From contig CAZEKF010000001.1 in the NCBI GenBank assembly GCA_964512765.1, forward strand, positions 1 to 64,000: a stretch of 64,000 nucleotides of DNA, read 5' to 3'. This stretch comes from GW2011-AR15 sp964512765. GTDB lineage: Archaea; Nanobdellota; Nanobdellia; Woesearchaeales; GW2011-AR15. Of this stretch, positions 1 to 7,556 are shown one piece after another. The translations under genes were made by a program, and so were the position numbers. The notes under the pieces are model-generated. The model made no database searches. It was not told the DNA's origin and was given only the letters and a program-made list of their open reading frames with translations. Numbering within the stretch: position 1 is the first letter of the stretch; every line of letters starts with the position of its first letter.

Positions 1-1059
1 TTAAAATTAATAAAAGAAGTAGGCGAACAGATTACAACTGAAGAAGATTTAAAAGATCTTTTAAAAGAAAAAAAGAAGTTTATAGCATATGATGGCTTTG
101 AACCCTCTGGATCAATCCACGTGGCTCAGGGCATTTTAAGAGCAATTAATATTAACAAAATGACAAAAGCCGGTGCTCATTTTAAAATGTGGGTCGCTGA
201 CTGGCATGCTTGGGCAAATAATAAAATGGGTGGAGATTTGGATAAAATACAAGTAGTAGGTAATTATTTTATTGAAGTCTGGAAAGCAGCAGGTCTTGAT
301 TTAAATAATGTTGAGTTTGTGTGGGCTTCTGACGCAGTTTCAGATCCAGAATATTGGAAAATTGTTATGAACATTGCAATAAATTCTACTATTAAAAGAA
401 TTGTTAGATGCGGAACAATATTAGGTAGAAAAGAAAGTGAAATGAGACAAGCGTCACAGATATTTGCTCCTGTTATGCAAGCAGCAGACATATTTTATTT
501 AAATGTTGACATATGCAGCTTGGGCGTTGATCAATTAAAAGTGAACATTTTAGCCAGGGAATTAGGTCCAAAATTAGGGTTTTGGAAGCCCGTTGTTGTT
601 AGCCATAAAATGCTTATGGGACTAACTCAGCCAGTATCAAAAGAACTAGATCCAGAAAAACGAACAATTGAATTAAAAATGTCAAAATCAAAACCAGATA
701 CAGCTGTATTTATGACTGATTCTGAAAAAGATATTTATAGAAAAATCCAAAATGCATGGTGTCCAGATAAACAAGTAGAAGAAAATCCGATTTTAGAGTG
801 GTGTAAATGTATTGTATTTGAAAAATATGACGAGTTTGACATTAAACGAGCAGACAAGTTTGGTGGTGATGTTAGATATAATAGTTACAAAGAACTTGAA
901 GATGCTTATGTAAAAGGTGATATACACCCTCTTGACTTAAAAAAAGCTACATCATATTACATTAATGAAATGATTAAACCTGTAAGGGAACATTTTGAAA
1001 AAGATCCTAAAGCCAAAAAGCTAAAAAAACAGGTTGAAAGTTTCAAAGTGACTCGCTAA
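1..1059 (+). CDS. tyrS: Tyrosyl-tRNA synthetase, 5' end outside the window
   Basis: Attaches tyrosine to tRNA-Tyr in the cytoplasm. The reading frame is open from base 1, so the N-terminus lies upstream; 352 residues are visible. The class I signatures are present: YDGFEPSG followed by HVAQG (HIGH equivalent, visible residues 40-44) and KMSKS (residues 226-230). The protein ends in a lysine-rich helix and KVTR, the usual C-terminus of archaeal/eukaryotic-type TyrRS, so the 3' end is intact. The last 17 bases overlap the 3' end of an antisense homing-endonuclease gene. Identification is from signature motifs and is very secure. Confidence 0.97.
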   Translation, partial: LKLIKEVGEQITTEEDLKDLLKEKKKFIAYDGFEPSGSIHVAQGILRAININKMTKAGAHFKMWVADWHAWANNKMGGDLDKIQVVGNYFIEVWKAAGLDLNNVEFVWASDAVSDPEYWKIVMNIAINSTIKRIVRCGTILGRKESEMRQASQIFAPVMQAADIFYLNVDICSLGVDQLKVNILARELGPKLGFWKPVVVSHKMLMGLTQPVSKELDPEKRTIELKMSKSKPDTAVFMTDSEKDIYRKIQNAWCPDKQVEENPILEWCKCIVFEKYDEFDIKRADKFGGDVRYNSYKELEDAYVKGDIHPLDLKKATSYYINEMIKPVREHFEKDPKAKKLKKQVESFKVTR

Positions 1060-2614
1060 TATCTAAATTAAGAGGTATTCCTTTAGAAAAATTTAATTTT
1101 TCTAAGTTCTTATTTTTCTTTTTAAAAACCAAGTTTTCTTTATTATAAAAAAAGTTCCAAGCTTCATTTTTTGAACAGAGTGGTTCTAACCATTTTGGAA
1201 GAAAAGGCATATATCTATTATTATTAATAGGATACCTTTTTTCTAACATTTTTGCTTTTGATCTCAGATCATGTTTATTTGCAAGATCTCTAATTTCTCT
1301 TTGTATAGGTAAACTATTTGTGTTTTCACCATATCTACTTGAAGTAATTCTTTTAATGATTTTAACCAATTTATAAACTTTGTCAGGTCTTATACTATTG
1401 TGTGCAGATTCAATGAAAAATTCCAATTGTTTTACAATATCTAAAATTGCATATTTTTTTGAAATATTTTTCAATGAAGACGGAGCAAAACTTATTGAAC
1501 GAAGCCAGTTATTTTTTCTTTTAATATATGGAACTGATTTTTTTCTATCTGGTGCACATAATGTTGGAATTAAAGGTAATGAATCAATAAAAAAACTATA
1601 ATCTATTTCATAAGTCATTGCTAGAGTTATATTTGGTGATGTATAAATTCCATAATGTCCATCTCCATCCATTACACCTTGAAAATATTCTTGATAAGAA
1701 TTAATTTTATCTAAAAAGTTCTTTGGAATGTTTTTCTTCCATCCTGATGTTTTTGATTTTCTTCTTTTTTCCATCAAATTGTATCTGATTAAATATTGGA
1801 TAAAAACTGGTGAAATAGAAGAAACGTTTGTTTTAAACATGAATTTATTCCATGTGTTTTCAATCAATAGATAAGTGTTACTGATTTTTTTCTTATGCTT
1901 AAATATAGGTAAAATCTTTTGAATTAATTGTGGATGCCAATATCCTTGAAATATATCATTGCTTCCTACTTGATATGTAAAAGATAATTTACTTCCATTA
2001 TTTCTTATATGACCATCTGAAAGAAATAATCCTAAAAAATACAGATTATGTTGTGAAAAAGTAAATTCATCTTTTGAGAATTTTTTAGGTAGATGTTTAT
2101 TTTTCGTCCATGATCTAACTTCGCGATCATTAATATTAATATATTTATAGATATTAGACAATAAAAGACCATACTTTAATGAATTGTCTATCCAATATTT
2201 TAATTCATCCCAATATTTATCATAAACATACAACTTTCCTTTTGAATGTGTTGTCCAAAATAAAGGAACAGGACAATTAGTTAATTCAAATTTATCAATT
2301 TCACACAAAGGACAAAAATATTCAAACCCGTGTTTACATCCATTATTAGTGTATTTTTTTGTTTCTAAATTATCTATTATTATAGGTTGTCTTTTATGAT
2401 AAAACCAACTATCAACTCCTCTCTGAGTGATATTTCCTTTTGTTATGTTTACAATATGCTTTCCTAAACTTCGCTTGTCTTTGAATTTATTATTGTTTAA
2501 ACTACTTTGAATATAATTCCAAAAATCTTTTGAAAGGACATAGTATTTTTTACCTTTTTCTCCATATAGCACTTTGTAATGCTTTTTTATATTTTTAATA
2601 ATGTTTGGTGTCAT
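1043..2614 (-). CDS. LAGLIDADG homing endonuclease, free-standing
   Basis: This 523-residue protein has two LAGLIDADG-type helices: LYFLGLFLSDGH at about residues 191-202 and YFQGVMDGDGH at about 310-320, each ending in the acidic residue expected at a catalytic site. Ahead of them lies a duplicated small domain (about 22-77 and 126-176), each copy containing a W-x-x-x-I/L helix and ending in V-x-SW...P, probably DNA-binding. A Cys/His cluster between the copies (C93, H95, C101, C104, C114) may bind zinc. It lies antisense to tyrS, overlapping its last 17 bases, so it is neither an intein nor an intron ORF of tyrS. A role in cutting and copying into tyrS alleles is inference. Confidence 0.85.
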   Translation of the reverse strand: MTPNIIKNIKKHYKVLYGEKGKKYYVLSKDFWNYIQSSLNNNKFKDKRSLGKHIVNITKGNITQRGVDSWFYHKRQPIIIDNLETKKYTNNGCKHGFEYFCPLCEIDKFELTNCPVPLFWTTHSKGKLYVYDKYWDELKYWIDNSLKYGLLLSNIYKYININDREVRSWTKNKHLPKKFSKDEFTFSQHNLYFLGLFLSDGHIRNNGSKLSFTYQVGSNDIFQGYWHPQLIQKILPIFKHKKKISNTYLLIENTWNKFMFKTNVSSISPVFIQYLIRYNLMEKRRKSKTSGWKKNIPKNFLDKINSYQEYFQGVMDGDGHYGIYTSPNITLAMTYEIDYSFFIDSLPLIPTLCAPDRKKSVPYIKRKNNWLRSISFAPSSLKNISKKYAILDIVKQLEFFIESAHNSIRPDKVYKLVKIIKRITSSRYGENTNSLPIQREIRDLANKHDLRSKAKMLEKRYPINNNRYMPFLPKWLEPLCSKNEAWNFFYNKENLVFKKKNKNLEKLNFSKGIPLNLDISESL

Positions 2615-2844
2615 TTTGAATCAATTATTTTTGAACAATGTTCTTTGTAATTGGTTATAGGAAGCTCTTCCAAAATCATGATTTGAAAGATATTGTTTTA
2701 TCAAGCTCAAAATGATTCCAATACTTTGCATTTAAAAAGCGTTACGTCAAAATGTCCAGTGGCCCTTTTTTAGAGGATAAATAAGTGTAAAAACCTGTCC
2801 AGTGAAAGAACAAGAAATATAAAGTAAAATAACATTTCAATATC
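2615..2844. other. Intergenic region with a short direct repeat and divergent promoters
   Basis: This 230-bp gap separates the divergent endonuclease and the three-gene module. TGTCCAGTG occurs at 2753-2761 and again at 2796-2804. A TATA-like stretch (gaaatataaag, 2814-2824) sits 21-31 nt before the ATG at 2845, consistent with a leaderless transcript. No coding sequence is evident. Confidence 0.5.
2814..2824 (+). promoter_or_regulatory. TATA-like box for the three-gene module
   Basis: The A+T-rich motif gaaatataaag is centred about 26 nt upstream of the ATG at 2845, the spacing expected for an archaeal leaderless transcript. No Shine-Dalgarno motif precedes that ATG. Confidence 0.5.
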
Positions 2845-3195
2845 ATGCGAAAAACATACAAGTTCAAGCATTCAGTAGTGCAAGGAGGTTACATGTACTG
2901 TCATAAATCTCTTAACAAAATAGAAAATAAAATTGGATTAAAAAATGCATTAAAAGCTATTGCTAAAAAGTTTGAATTGATTGATGCTACTGTAAAAGTA
3001 TATGACAACGTGTTCTTTTTATTTTATTTAAGCAGGAAGGTGTCTTCCGATGTTTTGATTAAGAAAATACTCAAAAACATATATTCTTTTGGAGAATGGG
3101 ACAAAGATTATATATTTACAAACGTTTATGATTTACAGGAAAAATATGTAAGAAAAGATCTTAAAGAAATGGGGTTTGACTATGAAAAAGGATAA
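2845..3195 (+). CDS. Y1 (IS200/IS605)-transposase-like protein lacking catalytic residues
   Basis: Short protein of 116 residues, the size of a Y1 HUH transposase domain. By eye it follows that family's layout: KHSV near residues 8-11, a helix around 30-43, a strand with D54-N-V-F57 where active enzymes have D-H-x-H, S67-S-D...LIKKILK like the S...lvk.lKg helix, W85...Y89 like the lWg.gYf element, then a final helix YVRKDLKEM where the nucleophilic tyrosine is expected but D105 occurs. Both the HUH pair and the Tyr therefore appear replaced. This suggests a domesticated nucleic-acid-binding protein. No flanking IS ends are seen. It is the first gene of a coupled module with 3182 and 3558. The assignment is tentative. 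Confidence 0.45.
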   Translation: MRKTYKFKHSVVQGGYMYCHKSLNKIENKIGLKNALKAIAKKFELIDATVKVYDNVFFLFYLSRKVSSDVLIKKILKNIYSFGEWDKDYIFTNVYDLQEKYVRKDLKEMGFDYEKG

Positions 3196-3571
3196 AAATC
3201 ACAGATCATTCAAATCAATGGATCCAGATATAATCAAAAGATTATTGAGTTTGCCAAAAAAACAAGGAATTGAACTATTCAAAAGAGTTAGTCATAGATA
3301 TTATTTAGAAAAAGACAACATATTAAACCAAGCATTTGAAGAAAAAATTTTTACAAAAAAAGAATATAATGAAAAATATAAAGACATGTTTTATGACAAG
3401 TATGGCAGTGATAGTTTCATACAATATATTAATGCAGTTATGAATTCTGATGTAGATTGTTTTGTGACAGAGAATATTAGGATGATGAAGCGAAAAAAAG
3501 AGCTTTTTGAAAAATTTGGACTCAGAATAGCTAGTCCTGAAGAAATAGTAAAAGAAAATGACAAAACTTGA
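3182..3571 (+). CDS. Unknown protein with a PIN-like C-terminal half
   Basis: The ATG at 3182 overlaps the previous gene by 14 nt; a TTG six bases earlier is a weaker alternative. The 129-residue product is highly charged. Residues 77-122 (D77-SFIQYINAVM, then VDCFVTEN at 91-98, then KKELFEKFGLRIASPEEI) resemble the second half of a PIN ribonuclease domain, where an Asp, a T-x-N/D motif and a terminal TPEEF-like strand occur. The first half with its usual D-T/S-N motif is absent, so nuclease activity is doubtful. Its partner is probably the SWIM protein, with which it shares a 14-nt overlap. Function unknown. Confidence 0.5.
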   Translation: MKKDKNHRSFKSMDPDIIKRLLSLPKKQGIELFKRVSHRYYLEKDNILNQAFEEKIFTKKEYNEKYKDMFYDKYGSDSFIQYINAVMNSDVDCFVTENIRMMKRKKELFEKFGLRIASPEEIVKENDKT

Positions 3572-4166
3572 ACATGTTTATGCAGATAGAATAATCAAAA
3601 GAGGAGAAAAATATCTCGAAAATGTAATTTATTGTCTAAAGATAAAAAATAAATTGTATTCTGAAGTTGAAGGAACTTATAATTACAAAACAGAAGTTGA
3701 CTTAAACACTTTGAAAGGAAATTGTTCTTGTCCATATGATGACTATTGTAAACACATGGTTGCTACTTACTTAGTTTATAAAAACGACGATTTTTTAGAT
3801 GGGGATGATTTTATTGAACACGTTCACACATTAAACAATGAACAGTTAATTGAATTAATTGAAAAAAACATAATTAATAATTCAGACATGGTGTTGTTAT
3901 ACCAACTAAAGAAAAAGACAAATATAAACAGTTTTGTTAGGGAATTCACTAATAAATTTTCTTATACAAATTTAAAAAAAGCAGGTAAATTATTTCATGA
4001 GTTTAATAAAACACAGTTAAAAAAGATGTTTAATTTTTTAAGGAAAAACGACGAAGTTGTTTTTGAAAAACTCTGTGAAGAAACAGACCATTGGTCTATT
4101 GCAGAAGGTTTATTATATAATTTTGAGAAAAGATTAGATGAGGCTATTAAAACAAAAAAATCATAA
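3558..4166 (+). CDS. SWIM zinc-finger protein
   Basis: This 202-residue protein carries a SWIM zinc finger of the form CxCx5CxH (C56, C58, C64, H66) after an N-terminal part typical of SWIM proteins (RIIKRGEKYLENV...). SWIM domains bind DNA or protein partners and occur with SWI2/SNF2 ATPases, MuDR transposases and recombination mediators. The remaining 130 residues are helical and unassigned. The start codon lies inside the previous gene, so the three genes are translationally coupled. No ATPase is encoded nearby. The domain call is secure; the role is not known. Confidence 0.8.
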   Translation: MTKLEHVYADRIIKRGEKYLENVIYCLKIKNKLYSEVEGTYNYKTEVDLNTLKGNCSCPYDDYCKHMVATYLVYKNDDFLDGDDFIEHVHTLNNEQLIELIEKNIINNSDMVLLYQLKKKTNINSFVREFTNKFSYTNLKKAGKLFHEFNKTQLKKMFNFLRKNDEVVFEKLCEETDHWSIAEGLLYNFEKRLDEAIKTKKS

Positions 4167-4167
4167 G

Positions 4168-5184
4168 TTACGAGATAGGTTGTAACAACCCTTTCGGCAT
4201 ATGAGTGTACTTATAGTCATTAAATACTAACTGAGTCTCGAAGTCATTAATTATGTCAGAAAACTGTTCTCTAATCTCCATTAATATTTCTCTAAATTCT
4301 TGTGAGGTTTTAACGTGAAAATCTATATCTAAATGCCATTGACCTACTGTTCTAATAACACAAACTATTTGTAGCAATTGTTTTAGATAATTAATAAGTT
4401 CTTTTTCCCTTTTTTCTGTTACGTTTTTCAATATTAGCGAGACAGTATACCAATGATAACCTAATAAACTTACATTAATCAATGGAAAGAAATTAACAAT
4501 CACTTTTTGATTTATAAGTTTTCTAATTCTGTAACTAATAGCTTCTGGTGTCAAATGTACTGTTTGTGAGATTTCAACTAAACTTAACATTGGATTTTTG
4601 GAAAGAATTTTTAAGATTATCAGATCTGTGGAATCTGGTATGAATTTCTCAATTTTAACTTTTTTATCTAATATTGTCCCCTCAAAAGATAGATAATTAT
4701 AAGGAAAAAATTGTTCTTCTAAGAAAGTTGCTATTTTATATTGTTTTAAATTTATACTGCAGAAATTTTCAAATTCTCTTAATATTTTATTATAATGATT
4801 TAAATCCCTAGAACTAAACACCACATACATGTCCCAGTTACCTGTACAGGTGGCTAATGCTTTAACAAAATCATGATTAACAAAATAATTGATTATTTCT
4901 TTTTCTCTTTCTTTGCCAATTCTTTGTAGTTTTAAGTACATAAAGTGCATATCAAAACCTAACTTATTATTGTCTATGATAGTTATTTGTCCTTGGAGAA
5001 TTCCTCGCTGTTTAAGCCTAGATAATCTATAGTTTACAACTTCTTTTGATACTCTAACTTTTTTAGCTATTTGATTAAATGATTGCCTTTTGTTTGTAAA
5101 CAATGCCCTTAGTATTTTCTTGTCGGTTTTGTCCAAAGTAATTACTTCTTGTATTCCTTCTTTAACTCTGGGTTGTTTTTGCAT
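4168..5184 (-). CDS. Double-unit Lrp/AsnC family transcriptional regulator
   Basis: This 338-residue protein contains two successive Lrp/AsnC units. The first helix-turn-helix is near residues 16-60 (LDKTDKKILRAL..., QIAKKVRVSKEVVNYRLSRL), followed by a RAM-like sensory domain. A second helix-turn-helix is near 183-230 (STDLIILKIL..., HLTPEAISYRIRKL), again followed by a RAM-like domain. Standard Lrp proteins are about 150 residues, so this is a fused tandem form. It converges on the SWIM gene (2-nt gap) and diverges from the unknown pair at 5315. The 120-bp divergent spacer carries TATA-like boxes in both directions, so it could regulate itself and its neighbour. The effector is unknown. Confidence 0.85.
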   Translation of the reverse strand: MQKQPRVKEGIQEVITLDKTDKKILRALFTNKRQSFNQIAKKVRVSKEVVNYRLSRLKQRGILQGQITIIDNNKLGFDMHFMYLKLQRIGKEREKEIINYFVNHDFVKALATCTGNWDMYVVFSSRDLNHYNKILREFENFCSINLKQYKIATFLEEQFFPYNYLSFEGTILDKKVKIEKFIPDSTDLIILKILSKNPMLSLVEISQTVHLTPEAISYRIRKLINQKVIVNFFPLINVSLLGYHWYTVSLILKNVTEKREKELINYLKQLLQIVCVIRTVGQWHLDIDFHVKTSQEFREILMEIREQFSDIINDFETQLVFNDYKYTHMPKGLLQPIS

Positions 5185-5314
5185 AATTTAAACGTAACAA
5201 AAAATAATATTTAAATTTTTTTGTTTTGATAAAAAATCAAATAGACATATTTAATAAATAGTTAGTAATAATTGTAACTACTTTATAATGATAATTAATT
5301 AAAAAGTGAAATTT

Positions 5315-5893
5315 ATGGCACAAATCAATATAGATGATTTAGACAATTTAATTCAGAGTACAAAAGAATCAATATTATGTGGGAATGAAGGATTAATTGA
5401 TGAGTTTGACGTTGCTGTTCCATATGAGGAAGGAGAAGTAATATATCATGTAAGATTTAGTTATGAAGAAAATCAATTAAATACTGAAATTAATGCTCCT
5501 GAAGAACATCCTATAGTAATTCCATTAGGTGAGCAAGACACATATACATATCTGATAAATGAAGGGATATTAGATGATATAAAAATTCCATTTGATCGAA
5601 GAAAGAGATTAGGTGAAATTCTAAATAACAATGCAGGACATTACGCTGTTCAATTTGATCACAACCAATTATTAATATTATATGTAAATATTAAAGCTGG
5701 TTTAACTGTGTCCCATTTGGTTTCTATCAAGTACAATGAAAATTATGGTAGAATACCTGAAAATCTTATCTTAAACACTGGAATAAAAATCAATGATCAA
5801 TCTACTGAAAAAGAAATTGATAACCATTACAGCGTTTGCTCTTCAATTTTTGACACATTATTTACTTCAAACAAAACAGAACTACTAGGTTGA
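5315..5893 (+). CDS. Unknown acidic protein
   Basis: I chose the ATG at 5315; a GTG at 5306 would add three residues. The 192-residue product is acidic and soluble, with no signal peptide or membrane segment. Its composition suggests alternating strands and helices, perhaps two related alpha/beta halves. I do not recognise the family. A TATA-like A+T stretch lies about 25-30 nt upstream. The stop is 4 nt before the next gene's ATG, so the two genes are probably co-transcribed and may form a two-component unit. The divergent Lrp-type regulator is the obvious candidate controller. Confidence 0.6.
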   Translation: MAQINIDDLDNLIQSTKESILCGNEGLIDEFDVAVPYEEGEVIYHVRFSYEENQLNTEINAPEEHPIVIPLGEQDTYTYLINEGILDDIKIPFDRRKRLGEILNNNAGHYAVQFDHNQLLILYVNIKAGLTVSHLVSIKYNENYGRIPENLILNTGIKINDQSTEKEIDNHYSVCSSIFDTLFTSNKTELLG

Positions 5894-5897
5894 TTAT

Positions 5898-6410
5898 ATG
5901 CACTTAGATAATTTTCAATGGTTTCAATCATTAACTGAAAATGATGCAGAGTTTTTAACAATGCGCCCTATAAGTACTCATCTTTATGGAGGTTATTTTC
6001 CGAATAATTTTGATGGATCAAATTATTCACTTGGAGCTTATTTTGTAATGGATGGTGGAAGAAAATATTTTTTAACCAAGTTCATGGTGTATGATAACAA
6101 GACCTGTGCCTGGTCTATCGATACTCAGCTAATTAATCAAAGAATTAGTTCTTTTCGTAATAGAGAAAATAGATCAAATAGATTTAGACATAGAGGAATC
6201 GACCATCTTCTAGAACAAAAATATATCAAAAATTGGGGGACATATCTAACACTAACATCTTGGGTTAAGAAAAATTATATTGGAAATGTAAGTGCTATCC
6301 ACGTTGGTCTTGTAGAAGCTTGTCTTCCAGATTATCATCCCAACGCATACTGGCCGCTTATTCCATTTTATGAACACAAAGTCCCTAGTAGATTAGAAAA
6401 ACATAAGTAA
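5898..6410 (+). CDS. Unknown protein, second gene of a pair
   Basis: This 170-residue protein begins 4 nt after the preceding stop. It is rich in aromatic residues and Asn, with YGGYFPNNFDGSNYSLGAYF at about 29-48 and a basic stretch of Arg and Asn at about 86-103 (SSFRNRENRSNRFRHRG). No transmembrane or signal sequence is evident. I do not recognise the family. Its stop is followed by a 90-nt gap before the promoter of the M24 peptidase gene, so it ends this transcription unit. Confidence 0.6.
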   Translation: MHLDNFQWFQSLTENDAEFLTMRPISTHLYGGYFPNNFDGSNYSLGAYFVMDGGRKYFLTKFMVYDNKTCAWSIDTQLINQRISSFRNRENRSNRFRHRGIDHLLEQKYIKNWGTYLTLTSWVKKNYIGNVSAIHVGLVEACLPDYHPNAYWPLIPFYEHKVPSRLEKHK

Positions 6411-6467
6411 AATACCTTACTTATTGAATGAGTACGTTGTGTAAGTCTTTCTGTTAAATTAAGATAA

Positions 6468-6478
6468 ACTTTATTAAC
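6468..6478 (+). promoter_or_regulatory. TATA-like box upstream of the peptidase operon
   Basis: The motif actttattaac is centred about 28 nt before the ATG at 6501, fitting a leaderless mRNA for the M24-M29 gene pair. Confidence 0.45.
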
Positions 6479-6500
6479 TCTTTCTTCTTATTTTTCCTGA

Positions 6501-7556
6501 ATGCGTATTAAAAAACTTCAAAAAGAAATGGCTTTGAAAAACATAGATGTTTCTTTAATTCTTTGTTTTAATGAAAAAGGAAATACAAATATACAATATT
6601 TCTGTGGTTTTTCTGGTATTGGTATCTTAGTAATAAAAAGGAAAAGTTGCTTCTTAATTGTGCCAGAGTATGAAATGCATAAAACTAAGAATGTTAAGAT
6701 TAAGATTATAACCACAGATAAGAAAAAAAGGTTGTTACAAACTCTGGGCGATAGGTTAAAAGGAACAAAAATTAAAAGAATTGGTATTGAAGAAGATAAG
6801 ATTTCTGTTTACATGTTTAAAAGACTAAAGAAATTTGTAAAGGGCAACTACACTAACGCCACAAGTCTATGTTCAAACATTAAAATGATTAAAGAAAATA
6901 AAGAAATTGATTACATTAAACATGCATGTAATGTTACAGATAAAATTTATTCAAAAATATGTAAAAAATTCAAGTTTAAAACTGAAGATGAAATAAGAGA
7001 ATTTATTGAACAAGAAGCTAAAAAAGCTAATTGTGAACTTGCATTTCCTCCCATTACCTCTTCTGGAAAAGGAACTAGTATAATACATTATGAAGGTTCT
7101 AAAAAAATCTCAACAGGTTTCTTGATGTTGGATTTTGGAGTTAAATACAAAGGATATAACTCAGACATGACTAGGATGTTGTACATAGGAAAACCGAGGA
7201 AAACAGAATTGGAAAATTATAATTTAGTTTTAGACACATTATTAAAATGTGAAAAGTCTGTTGGTAAAATTAAGAAATGCAGCACATTACATAAACTCTG
7301 TGTTAAATTACTTGGTGATAGGTCAGAATACTTCACTCACGCTTTAGGACACGGCATAGGTCTTGAGGTTCACGAACCTCCAGCAGTACATCCTGATAGT
7401 AAAGATAAAATATTAAATAATCAAGTTTTCACAATTGAACCCGGCATTTATTTTCCAAACAAGTACGGAATCAGAATTGAAGACACTGTTTTGTACAAAG
7501 ATAATAAGTTAGAAATATTAACAAAGTCAAAGAAAGATTTGGTGATAATTAAATGA
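6501..7556 (+). CDS. pepQ: Xaa-Pro dipeptidase/aminopeptidase, M24 family
   Basis: A cytoplasmic metallopeptidase expected to release residues next to proline. This 351-residue protein has a creatinase-like N-terminal domain (about 1-125) and a pita-bread catalytic domain. All five dinuclear metal ligands of M24 are visible: D211 and D222 (LDFG...SDMTR), H284 (ALGHGIG), E313 (TIEPGIY) and E327 (IRIEDTV). Length matches archaeal PepQ enzymes (about 350). It overlaps the following M29 peptidase gene by 4 nt (ATGA), indicating co-translation and shared peptide turnover. Whether it prefers dipeptides or longer substrates cannot be told from sequence. Confidence 0.9.
   Translation: MRIKKLQKEMALKNIDVSLILCFNEKGNTNIQYFCGFSGIGILVIKRKSCFLIVPEYEMHKTKNVKIKIITTDKKKRLLQTLGDRLKGTKIKRIGIEEDKISVYMFKRLKKFVKGNYTNATSLCSNIKMIKENKEIDYIKHACNVTDKIYSKICKKFKFKTEDEIREFIEQEAKKANCELAFPPITSSGKGTSIIHYEGSKKISTGFLMLDFGVKYKGYNSDMTRMLYIGKPRKTELENYNLVLDTLLKCEKSVGKIKKCSTLHKLCVKLLGDRSEYFTHALGHGIGLEVHEPPAVHPDSKDKILNNQVFTIEPGIYFPNKYGIRIEDTVLYKDNKLEILTKSKKDLVIIK

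Noticed and set aside
1043..2614. Endonuclease as an intein or intron ORF of tyrS
   Set aside because: It is on the opposite strand and tyrS reads continuously to its normal C-terminus.
2845..3195. Active IS200/IS605 transposase
   Set aside because: HUH and Tyr residues are replaced, and no TnpB gene or subterminal hairpin ends are seen nearby.
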